Positions 9,189-17,828 of a stretch of DNA of 64,000 nucleotides are shown here, piece after piece. The notes beneath the pieces are model-generated. The model worked only from the letters and a program-made list of their open reading frames with translations, did not search any database and was not told where the DNA came from. The translations under genes were made by a program, and so were the position numbers. Position 1 is the stretch's first letter, and every line of letters starts with the position of its first letter. The stretch is from CAWBRT01 sp963832365. Lineage in GTDB: Bacteria; Acidobacteriota; Terriglobia; Terriglobales; Acidobacteriaceae. The DNA is taken from NCBI GenBank assembly GCA_963832365.1, contig CAWHUL010000006.1:62001-126000 (forward strand), given 5' to 3'.

Positions 9189-10433
9189 CTAACTCAGCTC
9201 GACCTTTTTCATGAGTCTGCCGACGCGGATCACCAATTGCGAGGGAATCGTCGTATTCAGATAAAGTTCGCGGGCCTGCCGGCCATCAATTCGTACTGAA
9301 CCAGCTTTGATTTTTCTCTGGGCATCGGAAGCGGAGTCGGCCAGCTTGGCCTTGAGCATGAGTTTGTCGAGTTTAATCGACCAGGCTCCGCCATCGGAGC
9401 CAGTACCACACTCGCTGGCACGCAACGCTACACTCTCGATGTTCTCCGGCGCTTCGCCGCGTTGAAATTGGCGTGTCCAGTTGGCGGAGGCTTCTTCGGC
9501 CTTCGCAGCCGAGTGAAAGTCGGTGATGATGAGTTTGGCGAGATCCTTCTTTGCCTGCATGGGATGCAGTTCCGCAGCTTGCACGCGCTTTTGAAGCGCT
9601 TCTATCTCGGGAATCGTCAGGTCGGTGAGCAGTTCGTAATAGCGCCACATCAAAGAGTCGGAGATGGACATCAGTTTGCCGAACATCTCGTCGGGCGATT
9701 CGGTGATGCCCACGTAATTTCCGTAAGACTTGGACATCTTCTGCACGCCGTCGAGCCCTTCGAGCAGGGGCGTGGTCAGCACGATCTGCGAGGGCTGTCC
9801 GTAATGGCGCTGGAGCTCGCGACCGACCAGCAGATTAAACTTCTGATCGGTGCCGCCCAGTTCGAGATCGGCGTTGAGCGCGACCGAGTCGTAACCCTGG
9901 GTAAGCGGATACAGCAGTTCGTGAACGGAAATAGGCTTTTCTTCCTGAAAGCGCTTGTGGAAGTCCTCGCGCTCGAGCATCTGCGAAACGGTGAACTTGG
10001 CGGCCAATCGGATAAAACCTTCGAAGCCAAGCGCAAATAGCCATTCGCTGTTGAAGCGGATTTCGGTCTTGGCCGGATCGAGGATCTTGAAGACCTGCGC
10101 CTTGTAGGTCTCGGCGTTGGCGTTGATCTGCTCGCGGGTGAGCGCCGGACGCGTGGCGTTGCGTCCTGTCGGATCGCCAATCAATCCGGTGCCGTCTCCG
10201 ATGAGGAAAATAGCGGTGTGGCCCATGTCCTGGAAGTGCTTGAGCTTACGCATGATGACCGTGTGCCCGAGGTGAAGATCGGGCGCAGTGGGGTCCATGC
10301 CGAGCTTGATGCGCAGTGGCCGGCCGGACTTGTACGACTCCTCGAGACGCTCGCGGAGGTCGGCTTCACGGATGATTTCAACCGCGCCCTTGCGCAGATA
10401 TAGCAACTGTTCTTCAACGGGACGGAAAGCCAT
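9189..10433 (-). CDS. tyrS: Tyrosyl-tRNA synthetase
   Basis: A 414-residue class I aminoacyl-tRNA synthetase that charges tRNA-Tyr with tyrosine. The HIGH motif appears as HLGH at residues 54-57, within KLGMDPTAPDLHLGHTVIM. The KMSKS motif is intact (VQKMSKSYGN). An S4-like RNA-binding domain is at the C-terminus (KAGSVRIDGRQA...). The length fits the TyrRS subgroup with the short linker. It is transcribed alone, divergently from the moaA leader, and I saw no T-box in its upstream region. Confidence 0.97.
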   Translation of the reverse strand: MAFRPVEEQLLYLRKGAVEIIREADLRERLEESYKSGRPLRIKLGMDPTAPDLHLGHTVIMRKLKHFQDMGHTAIFLIGDGTGLIGDPTGRNATRPALTREQINANAETYKAQVFKILDPAKTEIRFNSEWLFALGFEGFIRLAAKFTVSQMLEREDFHKRFQEEKPISVHELLYPLTQGYDSVALNADLELGGTDQKFNLLVGRELQRHYGQPSQIVLTTPLLEGLDGVQKMSKSYGNYVGITESPDEMFGKLMSISDSLMWRYYELLTDLTIPEIEALQKRVQAAELHPMQAKKDLAKLIITDFHSAAKAEEASANWTRQFQRGEAPENIESVALRASECGTGSDGGAWSIKLDKLMLKAKLADSASDAQRKIKAGSVRIDGRQARELYLNTTIPSQLVIRVGRLMKKVELS

Positions 10434-10502
10434 ATAGCTCGATTATACGAGAGGCTTCAGGCAGGCTGCGGAAAAACAGGCTTCGAGTCAGGTGGGTCCC
10501 GC

Positions 10503-10530
10503 GAGTAGTGGGTCACTGCTCTTTATTTTC
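10503..10530 (+). terminator. Terminator-like hairpin upstream of the moaA leader
   Basis: GAGTAGTG (10503-10510), loop GGT and CACTGCTC (10514-10521, one G-U pair) form an 8-bp stem followed by the T-rich tract TTTATTTTC. No plus-strand gene ends just before it. It may shield the moaA leader from antisense read-through or be fortuitous. Confidence 0.35.
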
Positions 10531-10562
10531 TTTAGCCGCTAAATGGCGCCTATGGGCATCCA

Positions 10563-10568
10563 TATAAA
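10563..10568 (+). promoter_or_regulatory. moaA: Candidate -10 box for the moaA leader
   Basis: TATAAA followed by T, ending 12 bases before the first paired bases of the structured leader, which would put the transcription start near 10575. A matching -35 box is not obvious. Confidence 0.35.
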
Positions 10569-10577
10569 TTGAGTGTT

Positions 10578-10750
10578 TTCGACCGCCTGCTTCCGAAGGG
10601 TTCAAGAATGAATGCCCGGAGCAGGTGGCGGTTGTCCGGCGGAGAAACCTGCAGCCGGACCAAGGGTGCCGCGGGAAACCGTTGCGCCTCCCGCGCTTGG
10701 AAAGAGAACGCTGTCCGGGATGAAGCAGGGCCCGTCGTCCGGCCTTCGAT
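10578..10750 (+). promoter_or_regulatory. Probable Moco (molybdenum/tungsten cofactor) riboswitch upstream of moaA
   Basis: About 170 bases between the putative promoter and moaA are strongly structured. Pairings seen: ACCGCC (10582-10587) with GGCGGT (10627-10632), continuing as TGCT and CCG with CGG and AGCA; GTCCGGC (10634-10640) with GCCGGAC (10654-10660); CAAG (10661-10664) with CTTG (10696-10699) closing CGCGGG (10670-10675) and CCCGCG (10690-10695). GCAGGT (10621-10626) can also pair with ACCTGC (10647-10652) in a competing or pseudoknotted way. The strings CAAGGGTGCCGCGGGAAACC and GCGCCTCCCGCGCTTGGAAA look like the conserved core of the Moco RNA motif as I remember it. The position directly before a Moco-biosynthesis gene fits. 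This RNA family represses or activates moa genes according to cofactor level. Confidence 0.72.
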
Positions 10751-10836
10751 CCCCGCCCGCCCTCGTCTCCCAGCGCTAAGAATTATTTCGAATTCGCAGT
10801 TCAGAGGCGAACTCGCAAGAACGCTATTTGGCCGAG

Positions 10837-11850
10837 ATGACAGACAAGGTTTCCACCAATACGTTATTGATCGATAAGCACGGCCGCCGAATCACGGACT
10901 TGCGGATTTCGGTCACCGATCGCTGCAACTATCGTTGCGTTTATTGCCGGACGGGCAATGATGGCGCGCTCTTTGCCGAGTTGCCAAGCGAGGATTACCT
11001 GCGCATGGCGCGCGTCTTTATCTCGCTTGGCATCAATAAGATACGACTGACTGGAGGAGAACCGCTATTACGCCGCGAGCTGCCCGCGATGATCGCCGAG
11101 CTGGCGCGGCTGCGCACCGTCGAGGGCGACGAACTGGACTTGGCGATTACCACTAACGGCCATTTGTTGCATAAGCTTGCGGGCCCGCTGGCACGCGCCG
11201 GACTGAAACGGGTGACGGTCAGCATGGACGCCGTGGACCCCGAAAGATTCGCCCGAATTACGCGCGTTTCGAACGGATTTGAGCATGTTTTGGCAGGTAT
11301 TCGCGCTGCCAAAGAAGCGAACCTATGTCCGATAAAGATTAACTGCGTGCTGCTGCGCGGTTTCAACGAAGACCAGATCCCCGAGTTCGGCCGCTTTGCC
11401 CGGGAAGAAAATGTGGTGGTGCGGTTCATCGAATTCATGCCGCTGGAAGAGGATCGGGTGTGGTCGCCCCAGATTGTTGTTCCGCTGAAGGAGATTCTGG
11501 AACGGATGGCAAGTTTCAGGCCCTTGCGCGAGATTGAGCACGGGGCGAGCGAAACGGCACGGCGCTACGTGTTCGACGACGGCATCGGCGAGGTCGGCAT
11601 CATCGCTCCGGTTTCCATGCCGTTCTGCGGCCATTGTTCGCGGGTGAGGCTGACCTCCGACGGCAAGATCCGCACCTGCCTGTTCTCGGTGATCGAACAC
11701 GATCTTTACGGGCTGATGCGTCGCGGCGCGAGCGACGAGCGCCTGGCGCAGTTCATCATCGAAGCCATCGACCATAAAGAAGAACGACACCACATCGGCG
11801 AGCCGGATTTTGTGCCGCCCTCGCGCACCATGGTGCACATCGGCGGTTGA
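10837..11850 (+). CDS. moaA: GTP 3',8-cyclase, molybdenum cofactor biosynthesis protein A
   Basis: A 337-residue radical-SAM enzyme that converts GTP to 3',8-cyclo-GTP in the first step of molybdopterin synthesis. The N-terminal 4Fe-4S cluster motif CxxxCxxC is C30, C34, C37 (DRCNYRCVYC). The C-terminal second-cluster cysteines are in MPFCGHCSRVRLTSDGKIRT and the following TCLF. The protein ends in Gly-Gly (HIGG), as active MoaA should. The frame also opens at a TTG (10828), but the ATG at 10837 is preferred. It follows a probable Moco riboswitch, and no other moa gene is adjacent. Confidence 0.95.
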   Translation: MTDKVSTNTLLIDKHGRRITDLRISVTDRCNYRCVYCRTGNDGALFAELPSEDYLRMARVFISLGINKIRLTGGEPLLRRELPAMIAELARLRTVEGDELDLAITTNGHLLHKLAGPLARAGLKRVTVSMDAVDPERFARITRVSNGFEHVLAGIRAAKEANLCPIKINCVLLRGFNEDQIPEFGRFAREENVVVRFIEFMPLEEDRVWSPQIVVPLKEILERMASFRPLREIEHGASETARRYVFDDGIGEVGIIAPVSMPFCGHCSRVRLTSDGKIRTCLFSVIEHDLYGLMRRGASDERLAQFIIEAIDHKEERHHIGEPDFVPPSRTMVHIGG

Positions 11851-11869
11851 GCAATCAGCACTGACGCGA

Positions 11870-11909
11870 CCCCACGTTAGCCCAACAGCGGGGCGGAACG
11901 TGGGGCACC
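11870..11909. repeat. Family B short palindromic repeat
   Basis: CCCCACGTTAG and GGAACGTGGGGCACC form the arms of a hairpin just after moaA. It is one of about 20 related intergenic copies in the window. Confidence 0.8.
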
Positions 11910-11930
11910 TGAGACGTACGCGGCGCTTCC

Positions 11931-11967
11931 ACCCCGCATTAGCAACTGCGGCAAATGTGGGCCACCT
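11931..11967. repeat. Family B short palindromic repeat
   Basis: ACCCCGCATTAG ... AAATGTGGGCCACC, a diverged copy 20 bases after the previous one. The rest of the 325-base moaA-nadA gap (to 12175) shows no gene, only a GC-rich CCCCGCGGGTGGGG hairpin near 12052-12066. Confidence 0.7.
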
Positions 11968-12175
11968 GAGCCTTCATCGCCCGCTGATGAAAGTTGCACC
12001 GAGCAGGGCTGTTCGTGCATCATTAGTACTGAACTATCCCCTGGCTTCAACAACCCCGCGGGTGGGGCTTTCGATGGGCAAGCAGTTTCCATCGCGGCAG
12101 TGCATCCGCTGAAGCCAACGGAAAGCTTTCAACATCCCCGTTCCGCGACTAGCGGAGCTGAAGGCGAGAAAAACT

Positions 12176-13291
12176 GTGGCTACGGCTATTTCTGCGAATC
12201 AGAGCTGTTCGCTCGACAACTATCTTGTACTCCCCGATCACTCGATGGACGCCCGTATTGCGGCTGCCAGGCAAGCATTGGGAGAGCAGTGCGTCATCTT
12301 AGGACATCACTACCAGCGCGACGAAGTGATCCGTTACGCGGATTTCCAGGGTGATTCCTACAAACTCTCACAGCAGGCCGCGGCGGCGAAGGGCGCTTAC
12401 ATAGTGTTTTGCGGCGTACACTTCATGGCCGAAAGCGCCGACATCCTCTGCCGCCCCGACCAGTCCGTGATCCTGCCCGATCTCAACGCCGGCTGCTCGA
12501 TGGCCGACATGGCTGAAATCTCGCAGGTGGAAGACTGCTGGGAGCAGTTGGTAGCGCTTGGCATCACCACCGAGCAGGGCAAAGGACTGTCGCCGATGAC
12601 GTACATTAACTCGGCGGCGGACATCAAGGCTTTCTGCGGAGAGCGCGGCGGCGCGGTCTGCACCTCGGCGAATGCAGCCTCGGCGCTGCGCTGGGGCCTG
12701 GCGCGCAATCCCAAGGTGTTTTTTCTGCCCGATCAGCATCTGGGACGGAACACCGGCTACGCGATGGGAATTCCGCTCAACGAGATGGTGGTGTGGGACC
12801 CGTTCATGCCGATGGGCGGACAGACCCCGGAGCGTCTGCGCGCCGCCCGTATCATCCTCTGGAAAGGACACTGCTCGGTGCATCAGCGTTTTTTGCCGGA
12901 GCACGTGGAGCGGGTGCGGGCCACCTATCCGGGCATCCGCGTGATTGTTCATCCCGAGTGCCGATGGGATGTCTGCCAGAAGGCCGACGACGTTGGCTCG
13001 ACCGAAAAGCTCCGCAAGCTGGTGGAGGACGCGCCCGCCGGAACCCGTTTCGCAATCGGTACCGAGATTCATCTGGTCAACCGGCTGGCGAAACAGTATC
13101 CGGAGAAACCGATCATCACGCTCGACGATTCCGGTTGCCTGTGTACCACCATGTATCGCATCTCACCGCAGCACTTGTGCTGGGCGTTGGAGAGCCTCGT
13201 TGACGGAGTTGTGGTCAACCAGATCAAAGTGAAACCGCAGGTGAAGCATTGGGCGCGCGTCGCGCTGGACCGCATGTTGGAGATCCACTGA
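12176..13291 (+). CDS. nadA: Quinolinate synthase A
   Basis: A 371-residue 4Fe-4S enzyme that condenses iminoaspartate with dihydroxyacetone phosphate to quinolinate in NAD synthesis. The motifs are clear: CVILGHHYQRDEVI near residues 38-51, FCGVHFMAESADIL, the cluster cysteine in NAGCSMADMAE, HPECRWDVCQKAD and the C-terminal CLCTTMYR. The start is a GTG at 12176; an ATG at 12245 is possible but would remove a conserved-looking N-terminal stretch. nadB and nadC are not adjacent. Confidence 0.95.
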   Translation: MATAISANQSCSLDNYLVLPDHSMDARIAAARQALGEQCVILGHHYQRDEVIRYADFQGDSYKLSQQAAAAKGAYIVFCGVHFMAESADILCRPDQSVILPDLNAGCSMADMAEISQVEDCWEQLVALGITTEQGKGLSPMTYINSAADIKAFCGERGGAVCTSANAASALRWGLARNPKVFFLPDQHLGRNTGYAMGIPLNEMVVWDPFMPMGGQTPERLRAARIILWKGHCSVHQRFLPEHVERVRATYPGIRVIVHPECRWDVCQKADDVGSTEKLRKLVEDAPAGTRFAIGTEIHLVNRLAKQYPEKPIITLDDSGCLCTTMYRISPQHLCWALESLVDGVVVNQIKVKPQVKHWARVALDRMLEIH

Positions 13292-13293
13292 GC

Positions 13294-13340
13294 AACCCAG
13301 GTTAGCGCCGAACTGCGCGGCGCGGAACCTGGGGCACCCG
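13294..13340. repeat. Family B short palindromic repeat
   Basis: AACCCAGGTTAG ... GGAACCTGGGGCACCC immediately after nadA. It is the CAGGTT variant with compensated arms. Confidence 0.75.
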
Positions 13341-13374
13341 GCCAAATAAATACTGATAGGTCAGAACGCTGAGG

Positions 13375-13414
13375 GTGCCCCACGTCCCGCCCGTCCTTTG
13401 GGCTGACGTGGGGT
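13375..13414. repeat. Family B short palindromic repeat, opposite orientation
   Basis: GTGCCCCACGTC ... GACGTGGGGT. The arms match the other copies but the GTGCCCC end comes first, so this copy is inverted relative to the one 35 bases upstream. Confidence 0.7.
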
Positions 13415-13439
13415 CGTTTCTTTCGCGGCTTTCTTCGGG

Positions 13440-14298
13440 TCAGGCGACGCGTGTGATTCGCTGGGCCTGGCCGAGAAAATCCATCAGCTCCCGGTTGACC
13501 CGCTCCGCGTGGGTCCAGGCGATGCCGTGCGGTGCGCCTTCGATCACCACGAGTTTGCTTCCCTTTATCAGAGCAGGCATGCGCTTGCCGGAGTTGGCAA
13601 GGGGAACGATCCGGTCGGCATCTCCGTGAATCATCAAAGTTGGAATGTCGATGCGTTTGAGATCGTTGCGGAAGTCCGTTCCCCAGGTGTCGACGCAATC
13701 GAGGACCGCCTTGGGTGAAGCGGACACCGCGATATTCCAGTTCGCTCGAACCGCATGATCGCTCACCAGTTTGCCCCCCAAGGTGTCCACGTTGAAGAAC
13801 TGCACGCAAAACCCGGCGAGGAATGCCGGCCGGTCCGAGACGACCGCTTTCTTGATCCCTTCAAAGACGCTGCCATCCACACCCTCGGGGTTGTCGGCAG
13901 TTTTGAGCAGCATTGGTGGAATCGCGGAAACGAAGACGGCCCTGGTCACGTTATTGGTTCCGTACTTGCCCAGATAGCGTGCTATCTCGCCGCCGCCCAT
14001 CGAATGGCCAACCATACGCAATATCCCGCAGGTCGAGTTTGGTGATGAGCTTCTGCAGGTCTTCGGCAAAGGTGTTGTAGTCGTAGCCCGAGGTGGGCTG
14101 GCTGGACTGGCCGAATCCTCTGCGATCATAGGCGATGACGCGATAGCCTGCGTTCAGCAAGACCGGCACCTGTCTCTCCCAGGCGCGGCCGCTGAACGGA
14201 TAACCATGGATCAGGATGACTGGGCTTCCGGTACCGTGGTCTTCATAGTGGAGATCGATGTTGCCGGAGTTTTCCTTGCCGACATTGACGAATGGCAT
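13440..14298 (-). pseudogene. Alpha/beta hydrolase (non-haem chloroperoxidase type), frameshifted
   Basis: Two minus-strand frames give one hydrolase of about 285 residues. The first starts at ATG 14298 (MPFVNVGKENSG) behind a perfect Shine-Dalgarno AAAAGGAGGATCTC. It includes the oxyanion-hole HGYPFSGRAWE and YDRRGFGQSS, and runs to LDLRDIA. The second resumes as MVGHSMGGGEIARYLGKYG with the nucleophile elbow GHSMGG, then the acid region PTLMIHGDADRIVP and the catalytic His in GAPHGIAWTH. One extra T near 14018 (GCGTATG instead of GCGATG) separates them. All three catalytic positions survive, so the break is recent or a sequence error. Natural substrates of this family are often unknown. Confidence 0.85.
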
Positions 14299-14468
14299 GA
14301 GATCCTCCTTTTCAAATTGGTGAAGAGGTGGTTGGATTTTGGGTGGACTGTTGAAGGGTGCGATGGCGTCATGGGCATGCAGGTTGCTCGCCCCCTGGCG
14401 CAGTGCGGCCCGGGTGCAAACAGCACGACAGGCATACCGCAATAGCATTTCGCGTAAAATGAACGTGG

Positions 14469-14915
14469 ATGCGAGACATGCGCACTTTTTCATTAAACGA
14501 GGCGCAGGCGATGTTGCCGGTTCTGGAATCTCTGCTGCGCACCTCGATCGAAGCGAAGCAGAAGATCGAGGAAATCGAAGCCGAATTGCAGCACGTGCAG
14601 GAGCGAATTTTTCTCGACGGCGGTGTGCTGCTCGACGTCAAGTTATGGGCTCGCCGCGGCGCCGAGCGCGACAAGGCTCTGCGCAAGGCGAAGGACTCGA
14701 TTGCCGAGATCAGCGCGATCGGCGTGCAGGTGAAGGATCTTGATATGGGGTTGCTGGATTTTCCCTGCAAAGTGGAAAGCGGTGAAATCGTTCTTCTGTG
14801 CTGGAAACTGGGTGAAACGGCGATCACTCACTGGCATGGTCTGGAAGAAGGCTTCGCCGGGCGAAAACCGATCGACGAGCGCATCAAGCGGGCCAAACCC
14901 GATCAGATCAACTAG
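14469..14915 (+). CDS. DUF2203 family protein
   Basis: A 148-residue cytoplasmic protein with the typical DUF2203 start RTFSLNEAQAMLPVLESLL, a central heptad-like helical region (EAKQKIEEIEAELQHVQERI) and the highly conserved C-terminal block GVQVKDLDMGLLDFP ... VLLCWKLGE, then HWHGLEEGFAGRKP. The function of the family is unknown. A second ATG at 14478 is an alternative start. It is divergent from the broken hydrolase and followed by two repeat copies; no functional partner is evident. Confidence 0.85.
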   Translation: MRDMRTFSLNEAQAMLPVLESLLRTSIEAKQKIEEIEAELQHVQERIFLDGGVLLDVKLWARRGAERDKALRKAKDSIAEISAIGVQVKDLDMGLLDFPCKVESGEIVLLCWKLGETAITHWHGLEEGFAGRKPIDERIKRAKPDQIN

Positions 14916-14925
14916 AGCAACGCCG

Positions 14926-14969
14926 ACCCCACATTAGCTCCCCCTGCGGCTCCGCAAATGTGGGCCACC
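14926..14969. repeat. Family B short palindromic repeat
   Basis: ACCCCACATTAGCTCC ... AAATGTGGGCCACC with the inner GCGGCTCCGC segment also found at 15940 and 19630. Confidence 0.8.
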
Positions 14970-15001
14970 AGTCCTATTCTTGTTCTTGCACTTCAGGAAG
15001 A

Positions 15002-15040
15002 TACCCCACGTTAGCCAAAAGCGGGCGAACATGGGCACCC
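15002..15040. repeat. Family B short palindromic repeat
   Basis: TACCCCACGTTAGCC ... GCGAACATGGGCACCC; the right arm is slightly degenerate. Confidence 0.75.
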
Positions 15041-15135
15041 GCGCACCTCCTTCAAGGGACTTTCGGAATAGCACTCGGAACTATCCAGAATGGCTGGGTT
15101 TCTACTAAGATGAAAAGGTGTGTTCAGGGGGAGCT

Positions 15136-15801
15136 ATGTCTCGAACGGGCACGACGGTTCTCACACTGATCGGCTTGGTTGCTGTTGCAGGATTGATGAT
15201 TGGTTGCGACGACTTTTTCGTCTCGCCGAATTCGGTGGCCAGCATTGCGGTGAGCCCGACTACAGCGGTTCTCAGCACTACGAATACGACTTCGCCGACT
15301 TTGCAAATGTCTGCCAGCCCCACGCTGGTCAACGGCAGCAGTTCCACTTGTACTTCGGAAACATGGACGACCTCTGATACAACCGGCTCCATCCTCACAG
15401 TCGATTCCTCCTCCGGGTTGGTCACGCCGGTAGGGGGCGGTTCAGCGACGGTGACGGTCAAGTGCAATGGAACGAGCAGCGCGGCGGTTCCGATCGAGGT
15501 CATCACCGGGACAATCGGCAGCTCTCTCACCGTTACTGCGTCGCCCGCGACCACAACGACAGGAGTGCCTGTGATACTGACAGTCGCCACGAGCGGCGGG
15601 CAGGTTATCCCAAGTCAATTCGTTAGTTTTTCAGGCATCCCCACGGGCGCGACCTTCATTACGGGCAACGGCAACGCGACGATCACTTTTTTAGTCTCCT
15701 CCACCAGTCTCGGTATTGGGCAGTCGACGACAATAACCGCAACTGTGAATACCAACGGCGGCACAACTGTCACAGGTTCAGTGACAATTAACACTATTTG
15801 A
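15136..15801 (+). CDS. Lipoprotein with bacterial Ig-like domains
   Basis: A protein of about 221 residues with a lipoprotein signal peptide ending in AGLMIGC. It is followed by two beta-rich, Ser/Thr-rich repeats resembling BIG2-type Ig-like domains (SIAVSPTTAVLSTTN..., then LTVTASPATTTTGVPVILTV...). The ATG at 15136 has the Shine-Dalgarno GGGGGAG 5 bases upstream; a GTG at 15118 is less likely. Such proteins are anchored in the outer membrane or periplasm and often serve adhesion or structural roles; no enzyme motif is visible. It is probably monocistronic. Confidence 0.75.
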   Translation: MSRTGTTVLTLIGLVAVAGLMIGCDDFFVSPNSVASIAVSPTTAVLSTTNTTSPTLQMSASPTLVNGSSSTCTSETWTTSDTTGSILTVDSSSGLVTPVGGGSATVTVKCNGTSSAAVPIEVITGTIGSSLTVTASPATTTTGVPVILTVATSGGQVIPSQFVSFSGIPTGATFITGNGNATITFLVSSTSLGIGQSTTITATVNTNGGTTVTGSVTINTI

Positions 15802-15930
15802 GGGCGGGTGGCTCTTTCAGCCTTCGGTTGGCTTGAGTGGGTAGTTTGTTGGGAAGCGTTGAACGACCCCAACCCAGCGTCGAACCGCGTCGCTAGGGGG
15901 TGCCCGGCGGACGGCAACGGGATACTGACG

Positions 15931-15973
15931 ACCCCACATTAGCTCCGCCTGCGGCTCCCCAAATGTGGGCCAC
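15931..15973. repeat. Family B short palindromic repeat
   Basis: ACCCCACATTAGCTCC ... CCAAATGTGGGCCACC, nearly identical to the copy at 14926. Together with the next element it fills most of the 460-base gap before 16262. Confidence 0.8.
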
Positions 15974-16010
15974 CACGGGCACCTTGAGGACAACTTGAAG
16001 GTCTAGGAGA

Positions 16011-16143
16011 TGTCATGCTGAGCGGAAGCGAAGCATCCCAGGGATATATCCTGCCCCGTGCCGCTGTGGACTTTTTGATGAAATCTTTCCGTTGCGTCTC
16101 CCTCCACGCCGTGATGGGATTCTTCGCTCCGCTCAGAATGACA
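16011..16143. repeat. Family A dispersed repeat, about 130 bp
   Basis: It begins TGTCATGCTGAGCGGAAG and ends CTCCGCTCAGAATGACA, an inverted pair. The core contains TTTTTGATGAAATCTTTCC, shared with the copy at 33185-33330, which proves a common ~130-bp unit rather than chance ends. Confidence 0.85.
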
Positions 16144-16261
16144 CCCTGAGGATTTCTTGGGACCCCGGACTGGCATCGATTATCCGCCCGGCGAAGCCCC
16201 TGGCTTTTGATGTGGTACGCTGGGGCGCTCTGCACTACAATTTTCTTAGGAATCATTTCAC

Positions 16262-17500
16262 GTGCTTAAGAAGTCCAGAAACGTTCTCCCCAACATCGTT
16301 GTCGTGTGTCTGTGCGGGTTGCTGTTTGCGCTTGGGTTTTCAGCGGGCTGCAAGCAGGGTCCGTTGCGGTCGAACGAAGTCGCTTACGTCGCGGTTCCGC
16401 AGGCTGTGCTGCGCGACCGTGTGTCCGCGATTTACAACAAAGTTGGAACCGTCACGAACGGGCAGAAGCTGGAGATTTTGGAACATCAGAAGCGCTTTGT
16501 AAAGGTGCGGACCGCCGGCAACCAGGAAGGCTGGGTCGAGGTGCGGTTTCTGGCCGGGCAGGACGTTTATGACGGCTTCGAAAAGATGGCCAAAGAGAAT
16601 GCCGCAGCTCCGGCCCAGGCAAAAGGCGCAACCCGAGCGGAACTGAACCTGCACCTGACTCCGGCACGCGACTCGGAAAAGCTCTATCAACTGCCGGAAG
16701 CAGCAAAGGTCGACATTCTGAAGCGGGCCACGGCGGAGAAGCCGGCGGCGGGCACAACGAAGGGCTCCAGCCTGTCTAACCACCCCAAACGCGAGCCGCC
16801 GCAAAAGCCGGGCTCCAAACAGGCTGTTCCCGTCAAGGCTGTGCCGGTGGCCAAGCCGCCCACGGTGAGGGATGCCAACGCCGCCCCTCCGCCGGTGATC
16901 CAGGCCAATGCTCCGCAAAAAACGGCTCCGGCCGAGGGCAAACCCGCCGAAGCCAAGCCGATGGACGACTGGTGGCTGGTGCGCGACAAGCAGGGCCGCG
17001 TGGGATGGGCGCTGGGCAGAATCATCGACATCGATGTGCCGATGGAGATCGCGCAATACGCCGAAGGGCAGCGGATCCAAGCCTGTTTCGTTCTCAACCG
17101 CGTGCACGACGGAGAGCGCGACGGCGACAAGGACGTGGCGCAGTACCTTGTGCTCATGACCGAAAACAAGGACGGCCTGCCGTTTGACTTCAACTCCTTC
17201 CGGGTCTTCACCTGGAACCTGCGAAAGCATCGCTATGAAACTGCATATCGCGAACGCAACATTATGGGATTTTTGCCGATCCGCGTGGGTACGCAGAGTT
17301 TCGACAAGGAAGGAACGCAGCCCGTCTTCAGTGTGAAGCTGCAAAACGAGGACGGCCAGGCCACCGATCGCACCTACCGGCTTGCCGGTCCACTGGTGCG
17401 GCGCGTGCTTGCGCCCGGAGAGGAATCCCAGAAACTCGCCCTGATTCATAAAGACAAGAAGAAGGCAGCCGCGCCGGCCCATCACCGGCATTCCCGGTAG
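16262..17500 (+). CDS. SH3-domain lipoprotein
   Basis: A 412-residue protein starting at GTG 16262 with a lipoprotein signal (lipobox GFSAGC at about residue 30). An SH3-like module follows (residues 40-100: AYVAVPQAVLRDRVSA..., ending EGWVEVRFL). A second SH3-like unit may be split around the Pro/Ala/Lys-rich linker (about residues 155-225), ending DDWWLVRDKQGRVGWALGRII. The C-terminal third is a conserved-looking globular domain without a known motif. Bacterial SH3 domains often bind peptidoglycan, so a periplasmic cell-wall role is plausible but inferred. Confidence 0.75.
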   Translation: MLKKSRNVLPNIVVVCLCGLLFALGFSAGCKQGPLRSNEVAYVAVPQAVLRDRVSAIYNKVGTVTNGQKLEILEHQKRFVKVRTAGNQEGWVEVRFLAGQDVYDGFEKMAKENAAAPAQAKGATRAELNLHLTPARDSEKLYQLPEAAKVDILKRATAEKPAAGTTKGSSLSNHPKREPPQKPGSKQAVPVKAVPVAKPPTVRDANAAPPPVIQANAPQKTAPAEGKPAEAKPMDDWWLVRDKQGRVGWALGRIIDIDVPMEIAQYAEGQRIQACFVLNRVHDGERDGDKDVAQYLVLMTENKDGLPFDFNSFRVFTWNLRKHRYETAYRERNIMGFLPIRVGTQSFDKEGTQPVFSVKLQNEDGQATDRTYRLAGPLVRRVLAPGEESQKLALIHKDKKKAAAPAHHRHSR

Positions 17501-17592
17501 AGCTGGACAGGGCTCCCGCCCTGAGCAGGCTCCCTCTTTCCGGCCATCCAACAGGCACTGGGGGGAATCCAATCAGCCGGGAGGGCTTAGGA

Positions 17593-17820
17593 ATGGCAGA
17601 GAAAGTGAAAGAGCTGCATCTCCAAAGGGATTACAAGAGCTTTCTATACTTTATCGACGGCAATGGAAGCGTCTGCCAAAAGCCCAAGTCGGGCCAAGGC
17701 GATACCCAAGTCCTTGTGGAAAAAGCGGTCGAGCGCGACAACCAGTTTCTGTACTTCATCGACAAGGAAGGCGACATCTCGCGTTCCCCGCGAGGAACCA
17801 AGAAGCGCGCTGCCGCCTGA
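17593..17820 (+). CDS. Small protein with two internal repeats, partner of the PRTase-kinase fusion
   Basis: 75 residues, preceded by GGGAGGGCTTAGGA. The sequence contains a duplicated motif: SFLYFIDGNGSVCQKPKSG (residues 16-34) and QFLYFIDKEGDISRSPRG (about 51-68). Each is a beta-hairpin-like LYFID-G/E-G-x-I/V unit with a basic tail. It has no signal peptide. The gene lies 8 bases upstream of the large fusion gene, so they are almost surely co-transcribed. I do not recognise a characterised family. Confidence 0.75.
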   Translation: MAEKVKELHLQRDYKSFLYFIDGNGSVCQKPKSGQGDTQVLVEKAVERDNQFLYFIDKEGDISRSPRGTKKRAAA

Positions 17821-17828
17821 TCCCTTTT

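Noticed and set aside
10490..10515. T-box-like GGTGGGTCCCGCG string
   Set aside because: It is in the wrong orientation for tyrS, does not match the T-box TGGNACCGCG exactly, and lacks a specifier stem.
10569..10877. 102-residue plus-strand frame upstream of moaA
   Set aside because: It lies entirely over the structured leader, overlaps the moaA start, and its composition follows the hairpin arms.
16340..17572. 410-residue minus-strand frame
   Set aside because: Shadow of the SH3 lipoprotein; His/Arg-rich, no motifs.
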